Source: Agarophyton chilense | Lineage: Eukaryota > Rhodophyta > Florideophyceae > Gracilariales > Gracilariaceae | Direction: 5' to 3' | DNA: 64,000 nt | Assembly: GCA_030374765.1 (NCBI GenBank) | Contig: JARGXX010000105.1 | Span: 248,001-312,000 of the forward strand | In this document: positions 22,569 through 31,684 of the stretch, piece by piece | Numbering within the stretch: the first letter of the stretch is position 1 | How the letters are laid out: each line of letters begins with the position of its first letter | Translations under genes and position numbers: made by a program | The notes under the pieces: generated by a model | The model's database searches: none | What the model saw: the letters and a program-made list of their open reading frames with translations, nothing else | What the model was told of the DNA's origin: nothing

Positions 22569-23216
22569 GTTGCTGGCATTCTACGGCACGAAAGGCAGTA
22601 GATACGGGCAGTTGGAGATGCGGAAGTAGATAAAGGTATTGATTGAACAGCACGACGTGTGCAGCACGGCGAAAGCGCGGGGTTAGGTCGCGGAGCAGAA
22701 CGCGCGAAGACAGCGCGACAAGACAGCGTAAGCTGCGTAACAGCGACGGACAAGCAGTGAAGAAGCGAGACGGGGCGGTAGAAAGGGTGAGGTGGGGGCG
22801 CGGAAGCACGCGGAAGCAACGGTAGACGGTGAGGCGGCGGGACAAAGACGAGCGAGACGTGTGCGACCTGGAGTGGCAGCGCGCGCTGGCGCGAGAGTTG
22901 ACGCGAGTGCAAGCGCGCCACCGACACACGTGGCAGATGCCGCGCGCAACTGCGTGCTGCAGCTTGCGCCACGAGCGGCCATCAAACAAGTATTGTGCCG
23001 ACGCCACCCACTGTCCAAGCAATGCGCAAGCTCTTTTAACGTCGTCTAGGTAGCTAGCTAGAGACTGCTCCGCCCCATTGTCTTATCGCACTTATTGTCG
23101 TTCTCGCTCCGTTCCCGGCCCCCTCCCCACTTCTTCTTCGCTGTTCCTCGCCTTCTCTACGTCTTGTGCCTGCCTCACTGCTTCTCCTTCCCTCCCCCAC
23201 CTCCCGCCGCTTGCTC
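22569..23216. promoter_or_regulatory. Divergent promoter region, GCK-III kinase / RING-H2 gene
   Basis: This is a GC-rich 0.65-kb interval between divergent starts. The plus-strand side (23050-23215) is strongly pyrimidine-rich, which often marks 5' UTRs. No gene is evident. Confidence 0.45.
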
Positions 23217-23717
23217 ATGACTCGTGATGGGCTTTTGCTGCAACGTCTTCGCTTTTTGCGTCGGAGAAAGCCCCCGCGTGACCCGCTTCTCTTCCTCAAT
23301 GACGCTCCCCGACAACCCCCCATAGCCCCCTCCGACGCTACCTCCGACGTGTCCTCAGTCGACTTTTTTGACCTTTCGTCTGATCTGCGCGCCTCCAAGG
23401 CCTCGCAAGATAATCAATGTCTCATATGCATGGACGACATGCCAGCCGGAGCAAGCCGCACTAGGTTACCCTGCAAGCATGCCTCCTGGCATCCGCACTG
23501 CGTCGCCAAATGGCTCACCAGATACCCCCGCTGCCCTCTTTGTAATGCAAGGTTGTCGCAAGCGCCGCTCTCCATCCCACAAGATCGCCACTCTCCGCGT
23601 TCCATGCCCACCCGCGATCTTTCATGGCTTTTGTTGGAACGCCGTCTCAGTCTTGTTTCTCGCCCCGTGCCACGGCACCACAGGCGCTTTGCACGCTCGG
23701 CAACGGAAAGGAGCTAA
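23217..23717 (+). CDS. Small RING-H2 zinc-finger protein, probable E3 ubiquitin ligase
   Basis: The 166-residue product starts at the first ATG (23217). Residues 1-20 are basic and hydrophobic, followed by Asp/Ser-rich linkers. A RING-H2 finger lies at about 75-117: CLICMDDM, LPCKHASWHPHC, AKWLTRYPRCPLC. This gives the C3H2C3 pattern that binds two zinc ions and an E2 enzyme. The Arg/Ser/Pro-rich C-terminus (about 120-166) shows no known domain. There is no membrane helix. Substrate and orthology are unknown; RING-H2 proteins of this size are numerous in algae and plants. Confidence 0.75.
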   Translation: MTRDGLLLQRLRFLRRRKPPRDPLLFLNDAPRQPPIAPSDATSDVSSVDFFDLSSDLRASKASQDNQCLICMDDMPAGASRTRLPCKHASWHPHCVAKWLTRYPRCPLCNARLSQAPLSIPQDRHSPRSMPTRDLSWLLLERRLSLVSRPVPRHHRRFARSATERS

Positions 23718-24672
23718 CCTGCGTTTACTCCGGCTGCAAACCCACCTCGCTGTTCGCAACTCGCTCTTCGTGTCTTGTGCAGTCACATACAATCCCCCAA
23801 AAGCACCCCTGTGCTCGTTTGGTCTCGCTTCTTCTCGCTTCTTCTTTTATTTATAGAAAACATTACTCCCGGGAACGCCATTTTATATGTCACTACCGTA
23901 GGATACTCGTAGCGTATTCCTTTGTTCTCGAGTCTTGCTTTCTCAACTTTTCTACAAGGTTTAGATAGTGTACGCCACAAACTGCGCAGCAACTGCCCAC
24001 TGACAGTCCCTTGCAAAGTCGCAAGGTTTCTCCTTTTCGTAAATGCACACGCCACGAATGTATAGCTTTTTAATAAAAACGACTCTTCAATGCCATTGTC
24101 TCATGACAAACTCGTTGCCGCACTGCCAGATATATCTCATTTCCTCGGCCCCTTTTTCAAAACTTGCTGACTCTGCATTGTTCACGAACCTGCATAATTG
24201 GAGATTGATGTCTTTGTCCCGATGCCAACGCGTCAACCCAATCAGAACTTTAGTGCGTGTTTGGGGCGCGGGATTGCAACTGTGCATGAGCTCGACCGTG
24301 CGTGGTCCGGTTTCAGGTTTGCTTTGTTCTGCTGCCCATGCCTTTTAAGATTCGAATTTTCGAAGATTTTCGGGCGAAAGCCGCTGCCATATTCTGCCCA
24401 AGCCCACAACAACACATGTCATGTCAAACGCATTTTCTTCGTGACACAAAATGCTGCGTGCGAAGAGTCTTCTTTTTCCGACTGTGTTGGTCTTTGTTTC
24501 CAGAGCTCACACTCCTGAGCAGCACGGATTTTAAATTTAACCTGAGCACCAAACTTGTGTTTTCATCTATTTCGTGCAACTGCTTTCTTCTTCCAAAGTG
24601 AAGAGCTTGGTGTTTCTTTCCTGCATCGACTTATCCCAAATTCTCACACCACGCTGATAATCCTAGTTCAGA
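23718..24672. other. Intergenic region before CCDC47
   Basis: This 0.95-kb stretch is T/C-rich and contains no recognisable gene. It should hold the RING-H2 3' UTR and the CCDC47 promoter. A TTTTTAATAAAAACG string lies near 24068-24080. Confidence 0.4.
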
Positions 24673-25812
24673 ATGGAGCTTCTCTCCCATCATATTCGCC
24701 ACTGTTTTCAGGCACCGATGTTCATCCTATTCTGTGCACTCTTCTCAGCCGTCGCTGCTGAACAATCTGCAACCCAGGAGAAGTCTGATATGCAGACATT
24801 CTTATCAGCCTTAGTCGCTGATTCCCAGACGGTGTTTTTCTTCGAGGTCTTCGTAGCTGCTCTTGTCGTCGCGTACGTAATCAGTTTCTTGTATGGAAGT
24901 TACCTGAATTTGAGTCTTGCGCGTACCGTGGCACGTAACTTGCGTGATATTCTGGATCAGCAGTTTGCGCAGTTTGGAACAGTGGAGGGCAAGACGCTCC
25001 TCAGAGATGGGCAGTCGTTTTACTGGTACCACGCTACTGGTCGGCGATACACATCTGGCCTAACGGTATACATGGACCTTGCGAAGCGCATGGATTTGTT
25101 CTCGTATACTTCCAGCTTTATGACTGCTCCGCAACGAGATCGCCTCGTATTTTACTTGCCTATCACGAACGATGTTTCTATGGACCCGCTCACACTGTTC
25201 GTTGTGAAGCGAAAAGAGCTCTCACGATTGAGAGAACTCCAAGAAGGTGAAGCTCTGAAATGGGTAGAACGGTTTGTCGGAGAGGTAGTAGACGTGAACG
25301 GCTTTCCGGCTGATCTCGTCACGATGACAGAACACAGTGACATTATAGCAAGTCTTCTTCCAGAGAGAATCCGTGCTGTTATCGCTCGCCAGGCAAGGAA
25401 TGTTGTGTCTGTTCACGTAACGGAGAACGGCGCAAAATGGGATTCGCAATGTTCGGTCTCCAAGCGACTCATCCGAATTGAGTTCACCTTGCCGAGGCAG
25501 CAAAAACATATCGCAGAAGTACTCGAAGACATGTCTCAGGTTGCCATACATTTGTTGGAAGCAGTTGCCGGCACCAAAATTTCTGCAGCAGCCCGTAAGA
25601 AGGCGTTAGAGTTTCGGAGACGAGTAGAACAAGAAGATGAAAAGAAGCTTCAAAAAGTTAGAGCCGAAGAAGCCGCTGCTCGGAGAGCGGCGAAGAAAAA
25701 GGAAGAGGAGGAGGCGGTTGGGAAGATGTCACGTGAAAAGCAGATCAAATATGAGGAGAAGAAACGAAAGAAGGAATTAAATGCTCGTATGAGAAAGGTT
25801 GTGAGAAAATAA
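24673..25812 (+). CDS. CCDC47: CCDC47 homologue, PAT-complex / multipass translocon component
   Basis: The 379-residue product fits CCDC47, an ER membrane protein that with Asterix forms the PAT complex and shields transmembrane helices during multipass membrane-protein insertion. An N-terminal signal-like segment (MFILFCALFSAVAAE, about 16-30) is followed by one membrane helix (FFFEVFVAALVVAYVISFLY, about 55-74). The large cytosolic domain then includes DGQSFYWYHATGRRY, MTAPQRDRLVFYLP and a conserved RIEFTLP stretch. The tail (about 310-379) is a Lys/Glu/Arg-rich coiled coil (KKKEEEE; REKQIKYEEKKRKKE) like that which contacts the ribosome in animals. It is shorter than the human protein (483) because it lacks the acidic luminal stretch. 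It is intronless with its ATG at 24673. Confidence 0.9.
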   Translation: MELLSHHIRHCFQAPMFILFCALFSAVAAEQSATQEKSDMQTFLSALVADSQTVFFFEVFVAALVVAYVISFLYGSYLNLSLARTVARNLRDILDQQFAQFGTVEGKTLLRDGQSFYWYHATGRRYTSGLTVYMDLAKRMDLFSYTSSFMTAPQRDRLVFYLPITNDVSMDPLTLFVVKRKELSRLRELQEGEALKWVERFVGEVVDVNGFPADLVTMTEHSDIIASLLPERIRAVIARQARNVVSVHVTENGAKWDSQCSVSKRLIRIEFTLPRQQKHIAEVLEDMSQVAIHLLEAVAGTKISAAARKKALEFRRRVEQEDEKKLQKVRAEEAAARRAAKKKEEEEAVGKMSREKQIKYEEKKRKKELNARMRKVVRK

Positions 25813-25862
25813 GAAACTCCGTCGTGTCATTTCAGAAGATGCGCCCCCTTCTAACGGCTTGC

Positions 25863-26945
25863 TTATTGCTGGCTAGTACATTCATTGGGATCATTACTTA
25901 TCTTTTCTAACTCCTCATATAATTTATCGATCATCTCCTCCTCAAGTTCGCCATCGTATCCGTCTGGCCGTTGCAAAACAGCTCGAGTCTGCTGTAAACA
26001 CTCTCGTGCTTCGGATACTTGTCTTCGTTTCCAATGAGATACGGCGAGCAGGTACCAAACTTCGACATTGAAGTCACACTCGTACATGACTGAGGACAGA
26101 ACAGTCTCGGCCTCAACCCACATTCCAACTTCCATGAGCTGCTTCCCAATAGCTATTCGAATTTCCATAGGCGGTAATTTCTCCATGGCAGCGACTACTA
26201 CTGCGTCAAAATTGTCTTCCTGTTCGAGCAGTTTTAGTCCATACGACATACATCCTAAGACCCGAATCATGCATTCTTTCGCATCTTCAATCCGTCCTTG
26301 ACTTAATCGCAGGTTTGCTAAAGTTATCAAAGATTCATGTTCAGACAAACTGCCCTCTATACTTATGGCAAGAGCTTCCATAATTTCCTTCTCTACTTCG
26401 ACGTCCATTTTCTGAGCCAAAGCCGGGTTGTTACTCTCCTCGATGACTCCAAGACATATTTCAGCTACCGAGCAATGCGCGCTTGCCTGAAACTCTCGTA
26501 ACTCTACAATACGAGCTTTTTGTGACTTATCAGTGTTCATGATCTCCAATTTTATCAATTCGATACCCTTGCGAGCACTCAAAACAGCTTCCTCACTGTA
26601 TCCCAGAAGCTGAGCAAGGTAGGTGTACTTTTCGAACCCATGATTGGGCTGAAGCTTTACTGCCACGCGCAAAGCTCGCAAGGCATCTTCGGATCTTGTT
26701 ACTTGCATGTAAAGAGATGCCAGTTCTTCGTGAATTTCCGCATCATTTGGCCTCAGTAATATTGCTTGTTCCAATTTGAGGACCGCGTCCTGCAGTCGCC
26801 CAGTTGTTTCGTAAACTTTCGCATCCTGTCGAAGCTCATCGACAGATACTGAATTAGACGATTTCAGAGCTTTCCGTTTCGCTTTCCTGGCGGACTTGGT
26901 CCTAAAACGCCTAGAGTTACGCGCATTCCTTAGGACTGGAGCCAT
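25863..26945 (-). CDS. TPR protein, ACL4-like assembly chaperone of ribosomal protein L4
   Basis: The 360-residue product begins with a basic tip (LRNARNSRRFRTKSARKAKRK, residues 4-24) that looks like a nuclear/nucleolar signal. Tetratricopeptide repeats run from about 40 to 340, for example AVLKLEQAILLRPNDAEIH and ALRALRVAVKLQPNHGFEKY. The segment KYTYLAQLLGYSEEAVLSARKGIE, with the following variable linker, resembles Acl4, which holds newly made uL4/RPL4 until it enters pre-60S particles. The C-terminus (YDGELEEEMIDKLYEELEK) is acidic, as in Acl4. The ATG at 26945 is the first in frame. The ACL4 identity is likely but rests on a moderate match; it could be another TPR chaperone. Its stop lies only 50 bp from the CCDC47 stop. 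Confidence 0.7.
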   Translation of the reverse strand: MAPVLRNARNSRRFRTKSARKAKRKALKSSNSVSVDELRQDAKVYETTGRLQDAVLKLEQAILLRPNDAEIHEELASLYMQVTRSEDALRALRVAVKLQPNHGFEKYTYLAQLLGYSEEAVLSARKGIELIKLEIMNTDKSQKARIVELREFQASAHCSVAEICLGVIEESNNPALAQKMDVEVEKEIMEALAISIEGSLSEHESLITLANLRLSQGRIEDAKECMIRVLGCMSYGLKLLEQEDNFDAVVVAAMEKLPPMEIRIAIGKQLMEVGMWVEAETVLSSVMYECDFNVEVWYLLAVSHWKRRQVSEARECLQQTRAVLQRPDGYDGELEEEMIDKLYEELEKISNDPNECTSQQ

Positions 26946-27628
26946 TTCTGTAGAACACAAGAAAGCCGCTCAGCCCTGCATTGGAGCCGCTTCTTGTGCA
27001 GGAGACTGGCGAACCTGTCATCATTGGTGACGTGCGGGGGCATGGGAAGATTGTCGTCGACGGCCTTTTGTTTGATACTCTGTATGCCACATCTTACAGG
27101 TGTAGAGTGCTTGCCACTCGCCATTGTTTTTCCCACAACTCTGCTCCAGAGCTTTTGGACCCACCACAACTCTAGCCTCGCCGGCATTCCATCACTTGGC
27201 AGGTGTAGATTGATTATCTTCTATGTTTTTCTTGTGAAAACTCTGTGAAAAAGAATTCTCCTTGAATCCAAACGCCTTTTATTTGAATGCTCAAAACTAA
27301 CTGCGTTTCAAGAAGAGATAACCACTATCTTTCCATGCAGAAGGCATGCACTAAGCTCTGAAGGTACAGAAATGGAACAAGAGAGGACATTGTGTTCGTA
27401 TTCATATCCGTGGCGAAGCTGCAGCAAGTGCATCATCTTAAGAAGCTGGTTTTTTAATTAGAATCTCAGTAGATCTCGTTCGTTTGGGATCATATTTCGA
27501 CGACAGAACGCTTTATTCATTAGAGTGTGTTCTAAAACTTCACAAGCAAAGATCAACAAAACGTGAATTCCTATTTGCAACACTTCCTTTGGTTCGTTAA
27601 GAGGGAAAAACTTTCTTCAGAATCAGAT
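26946..27628. promoter_or_regulatory. Divergent promoter region, ACL4-like / PYROXD1
   Basis: This 0.68 kb lies between divergent starts. It contains a minus-strand frame of about 85 codons near 26930-27187 that overlaps the ACL4-like start and has no recognisable motif. The right half (27240-27600) is AT-rich. Confidence 0.45.
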
Positions 27629-29134
27629 ATGCAAAGTATTAAACCTGCGGTTGTGGTCGGTGGGGGGATTGCAGGTACTACATGTGCATCGCACTTATCG
27701 TCCCTGATGCCGAAACTTCCCATAGTTTTGATTGATGCTCAGTCTACTCTGCGAATATCATCTGTTCCCATAACCGTCACTCAATTAGCTGTCGATGTTG
27801 GCGTGCAAACTGATGAATCTCATATGTGGTGTGAGAATAGAAATATTAGATTTCTACAGGAACGTGCCGTGAGCTTAAAACCCGGACTTATAGTCACAGA
27901 ACACGGTTTTTCTCAACCATATTCCGTGTGCTGCATCGCAACCGGTGCATCGCCCTTCATTCCAGGACCACTTCGGGCTTCGGAATTCCAGAACATTATT
28001 CTCACTTTGCGTGATGATCATTCAGTACAACATCTGGCCAATGCACTCTCAGGATCCCGGGCAATTCTGGTTGTCGGTGCTGGAGGTATTGCTATGGAAC
28101 TTGTTCATGAAATAACCAACTGTCACGTAATATGGCTTGTTCGGAACCATATTGGAGGTTCATTCTTCGACGAACGTGCTGCCAATGCTCTTTCGAGCCT
28201 TTTCGATATTCAAAAGCCTGTAAGATCGGATGCATTGAAAGATGATGATAACATTGAGGATGCTGGATGTCAGCGGACAAATCCTAAACGAATCAATGTG
28301 AGAAGTATATCAACAGCTCCTGCAACTGCGGCAGCTGTTGGACCTCAATGGCTACGATTGCGAGATAGCCCTATTCATTATGGTAAGGCAGGTGTCGTGC
28401 AAAAGGTACAAGCTCCAATCGCTTTCCTTCACGGTGCTTGTGAGAAGCAAATCAAAATTCTTGAAGGCTGTGAAGTTATGCAGTTACGCAAAGATGTAAA
28501 ACAAGAATGGCCAGTGATGGTAGAATTATCGAATGGAGACCTCGTTGGCTGTGATCGCATCGTCGTTACTACGGGTGTAACAGCTAATGTTGATTGGTTA
28601 TCAGATAGTTCTATCGAATTAGCCTCCTTCCAAGATGGGAGGGACGGAGGGATAGTTGTCGAAGCAGGATTACTAGAAAGTAGTGTGTCCTGTGTATTTG
28701 CCGCTGGAGACTGTGCTTCTGTGCGTCCTACCGGCGACTCAGACTGGTTTCAATTGCGTCTGTGGAGTCAAGCATTAGTCCATGGGCGTGTCGCGGCGCA
28801 AAACATGGCAGGAAGGCTTGGTTTTGGTGAGAGTTACGCAGGGCTGGAATATGACGTCTTTGCACATTCGACGAAGTTCTTCGGGAAGCGAGTAATACTG
28901 CTTGGGCGATACAATGCTCAGGGACTAGGACGCGGGTACAGAGAATATGAGAGATGCGGAGAGGACTATTTGAGAGTTGTGGTGAAGGATGGTCGGGTCA
29001 GAGGAGCGATTCTTGTTGGCGATGTTGACGGTGCAGAAGTTTTTGAAAATTTGATTCTAACTCAACTCAACATTGATTGGCTCGGTGAACGCATCGTGGA
29101 CAAAGAGACGGACTTGGACGAGTTTTTTGACTGA
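27629..29134 (+). CDS. PYROXD1: PYROXD1, FAD/NAD(P)H oxidoreductase that protects the tRNA ligase complex
   Basis: The 501-residue product has the family architecture. A first dinucleotide fold (VVVGGGIAG, 8-16) binds FAD. A second GXGXXG-like fold (AILVVGAGGIAMELV) is followed by ITNCHVIWLVRNHIGGSFFD, which is distinctive of PYROXD1 rather than AIFM2 or NDH-2. The FAD ribityl motif is VFAAGDCAS, and the conserved tail reads GDVDGAEVFENLILTQLNI and LDEFFD. The class lacks the redox-active CXXC pair of other disulfide reductases, and none is seen here. In animals PYROXD1 with NAD(P)H protects the RTCB tRNA ligase from copper/oxygen damage, so a similar role in tRNA splicing or unfolded-protein RNA ligation is plausible. 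The ATG at 27629 is the first in frame. Confidence 0.9.
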   Translation: MQSIKPAVVVGGGIAGTTCASHLSSLMPKLPIVLIDAQSTLRISSVPITVTQLAVDVGVQTDESHMWCENRNIRFLQERAVSLKPGLIVTEHGFSQPYSVCCIATGASPFIPGPLRASEFQNIILTLRDDHSVQHLANALSGSRAILVVGAGGIAMELVHEITNCHVIWLVRNHIGGSFFDERAANALSSLFDIQKPVRSDALKDDDNIEDAGCQRTNPKRINVRSISTAPATAAAVGPQWLRLRDSPIHYGKAGVVQKVQAPIAFLHGACEKQIKILEGCEVMQLRKDVKQEWPVMVELSNGDLVGCDRIVVTTGVTANVDWLSDSSIELASFQDGRDGGIVVEAGLLESSVSCVFAAGDCASVRPTGDSDWFQLRLWSQALVHGRVAAQNMAGRLGFGESYAGLEYDVFAHSTKFFGKRVILLGRYNAQGLGRGYREYERCGEDYLRVVVKDGRVRGAILVGDVDGAEVFENLILTQLNIDWLGERIVDKETDLDEFFD

Positions 29135-30295
29135 TGATCTGTCCTGGATTCTATTCTGCTCTCCAGTTTTGCGACACGCAAGCCAAGAGTTCAGTGCTAA
29201 CTATCCCCAGCTGCGTTGTTTGCACGTTGGCATCAGAGTTCTAGACATCGAAGGTAGAATTGATACTAGAAGAAGCGCTCATACCGTGCCCAAGTCGGGT
29301 TTTGAAGGATTGGGCAGATTCCAATCTGCGCATACATTTGAATTTTATATCCAGATAGTATTGTTCCAGGTTTCCAGCATTCTGGCTTCGGATCTCGGAC
29401 CAGTGACAGATGAGTGGAACGCAACCGAGATACAACACAAGATACATGTTTAGATATTGTCTATGTACCTTGAACCCATTTCTTCGGTTAGAAAGAAGGT
29501 CGTCAGTTTTCTCTTAGTATTGGAAGTTAGAGCAGTGTTCCATCACAAAGAAGGATCTTGTGGTCTGATCCGACATGGGAAACTGGCGTCCATGGCCGAG
29601 ATATCCGGCCCATCTGAGAGTTTTATCTGAGCTCCAGCGCCCCGATATCTGCGATTTGCCCGGAGGGTGTGTACCCAAATGACCCGTAGAAAGTAATGCA
29701 TGATATAAGCCATAGCAGTACCGTGGAGAACGCTGTGTCTTTTGTGAACATTTGTCAAGATTCCCTGCTCTCCCCTGTAAATTACATATGGCAGCCTTTG
29801 GTATTGCACCTTTTTACTGGTTCATTTCTTTGATACCATCACACTTCACTGATTGTTCTATTCTTCGGGCGTATATCGCTCACTACACAGTGGCAAATTA
29901 GTTTTGGAGAAACAGGATAGGTGGGGAAGATGATAAAAAATATGTGTGATCGCCGTGCGAGATTAAGAAGGGTCTCGAGCTTATGAGATTTTATGGTGAA
30001 TGGAAACAGTTATCTGTAGTCTCGTTCACAGGATGCTTCCCGTGGGTTGTTCATCTACAATGAAGGTCCACAAACACTGGCCGCGAATAGGAAAGCAGTC
30101 TGAAGAAAGCTGCTGGTCCGATTTGGACCAACAAGGCAACTGCTTATATCGCGGAAATTTGCAAAACGTCCAAATTGACAGTAAAAATCGGCGCGGTTGT
30201 TCGACCTCTGCTACGTACACTACTACTTGACGTCTCTCGGGTGCTATGTGACGCCTGTCCACTCGCTCTATACACCACATCTTCTTCGGCCAGTG
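29135..30295. other. 1.16-kb intergenic region
   Basis: This interval holds the PYROXD1 3' flank and the promoter of the RNF5/185 gene. An open frame extends upstream of 30296 without an ATG and shows no conserved motif. Nothing else is recognised. Confidence 0.4.
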
Positions 30296-31024
30296 ATGCC
30301 GCCGCCGCCCGTTCCCGACATGGGCGAAAATGAATCTATCTCCGAACATGTAAATATAGCGCAGAAGCGGACGCAGACTGTTTCGCAAGAATCGCCGGAG
30401 AAAAAGGATGAAAACCCGTTCGAGTGCCACGTCTGTCTTGACACACCACGTGAACCCGTCGTCACACCATGCGGCCATCTCTATTGCTGGCCTTGTTTGT
30501 ATCGATGGTTGCGAATGAATGGCGCAAATGCTCAGTGTCCTGTTTGCAAATCAGTAGTGAGTAAGAGTACTATTATTCCAATATACGGCCGTGGTGGCTC
30601 CTCTTCTCGTGCTCAAATTGAAGAAGGAGAGAACCCCGTACCTCCACGACCCTCAGGGCATCGTGAACAACCTGCCCGTGGAATGCCGGGCGTTCCACAT
30701 TTTGGCGTTCATCATCCTACCTTTGGCCGTTTCAACCCCTATGGTGCTGGCTACGAAAACTTGGGCTTGTCTGCGTTCGGCTTTTTTCCGAGTCTCTTTG
30801 GTTTGCAAATTGCTTATCCTCACATGAATGAGCCTCCGAGGGAGGAGACTCAGCAAAATCAACAAGAAGATGGTTTTCCTGATATAGGTACGTCTGCCAA
30901 GTCATTTACAAATATGTACGCGCCCAGTATACTGACACAGCACTATCCTTGATTCTATCAATCAGTTGCCAAGATATTCTTACTTCTCACGGTTTTCATA
31001 GCAGTAATCATTACTACTTTTTAG
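30296..31024 (+). CDS. RNF5/RNF185-type ER membrane RING E3 ubiquitin ligase, two exons
   Basis: Exon 1 is 30296-30887 and exon 2 is 30966-31024; the 78-nt intron has gtacgt and atcag ends, phase 1. The joined protein is 216 residues. The RING finger (about 44-86) reads CHVCLDTPREPVVTPCGHLYCWPC then CPVCKS, a C3HC4 pattern very close to RNF5/RNF185/RMA. The middle part is Pro/Gly/Phe-rich. Exon 2 supplies a single C-terminal membrane anchor (AKIFLLLTVFIAVIITTF) that ends the protein. Without splicing the frame runs into a short non-hydrophobic tail, so the intron restores the family's tail-anchored form. These ligases act in ER-associated degradation. The tail anchor would probably depend on the GET pathway, whose GET1 gene lies 15 kb away; that link is inference. 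Confidence 0.9.
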
Positions 31025-31684
31025 CTCGCAACCTTTTCATCCTTGACACAAACCTTGGAACAAGTCTGATGTACAAGGGTTTTGCGACTCAAGCACTCCT
31101 ATTTTACTTCATTTGGGAAGTCCTGTCTTGCAAACCGTGTACTCATTTCTCTGAAGCATCCTTCCGCTTGTGTTCCCGATATTCGTTATGCGGTTTATGT
31201 TTAGCGTTATCTTCATCGTTTCTACATCAATTCCGACATCTAATGCATGCACATTTCTTATGCTCTTCGGACTCGCGTACACTCGTCCAAGCGCTGTAAT
31301 TGTGAAAATGAATCTAAAACAGTTTAACACCACCGTCTTCTCAAAGGCAAGTGAGATAATATATCATCGAAAACCGCAGGCGTGATTGCTGTACATATAT
31401 AGGCGCCAATGAACGTAGTAGCACGTAGCAAATTCCGCTCTCAGAGAATCAGACCACTTCCGTTTGACATTGCATACAATCTATGCTGATCTAATACATG
31501 ACACCGCGCGAATATGGCGGTACATGCGGTAATTCCGATGTACACATCATGGGTTAGTTCCAAACTGCGCCCTGCGGCGTATTGATGCCGGGTAAATCCG
31601 CATGAGCACTGATTGATTGCAGCTGAGGTATTCCCAGTATCTAACGTGGGTACGCACAGAGCGCAGCGCTTTGACTTCGTCGTT
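31025..31684. other. Intergenic region between convergent genes
   Basis: This 0.66 kb separates the RNF5/185 gene (+) and the OAS-like gene (-). Several short frames have no recognisable motif. Confidence 0.4.

Noticed and set aside
26930-27187. Minus-strand open frame of about 85 codons upstream of the ACL4-like gene
   Set aside because: It overlaps the ACL4-like start in another frame and shows no recognisable motif or splice link; it is more likely chance sequence in the promoter.
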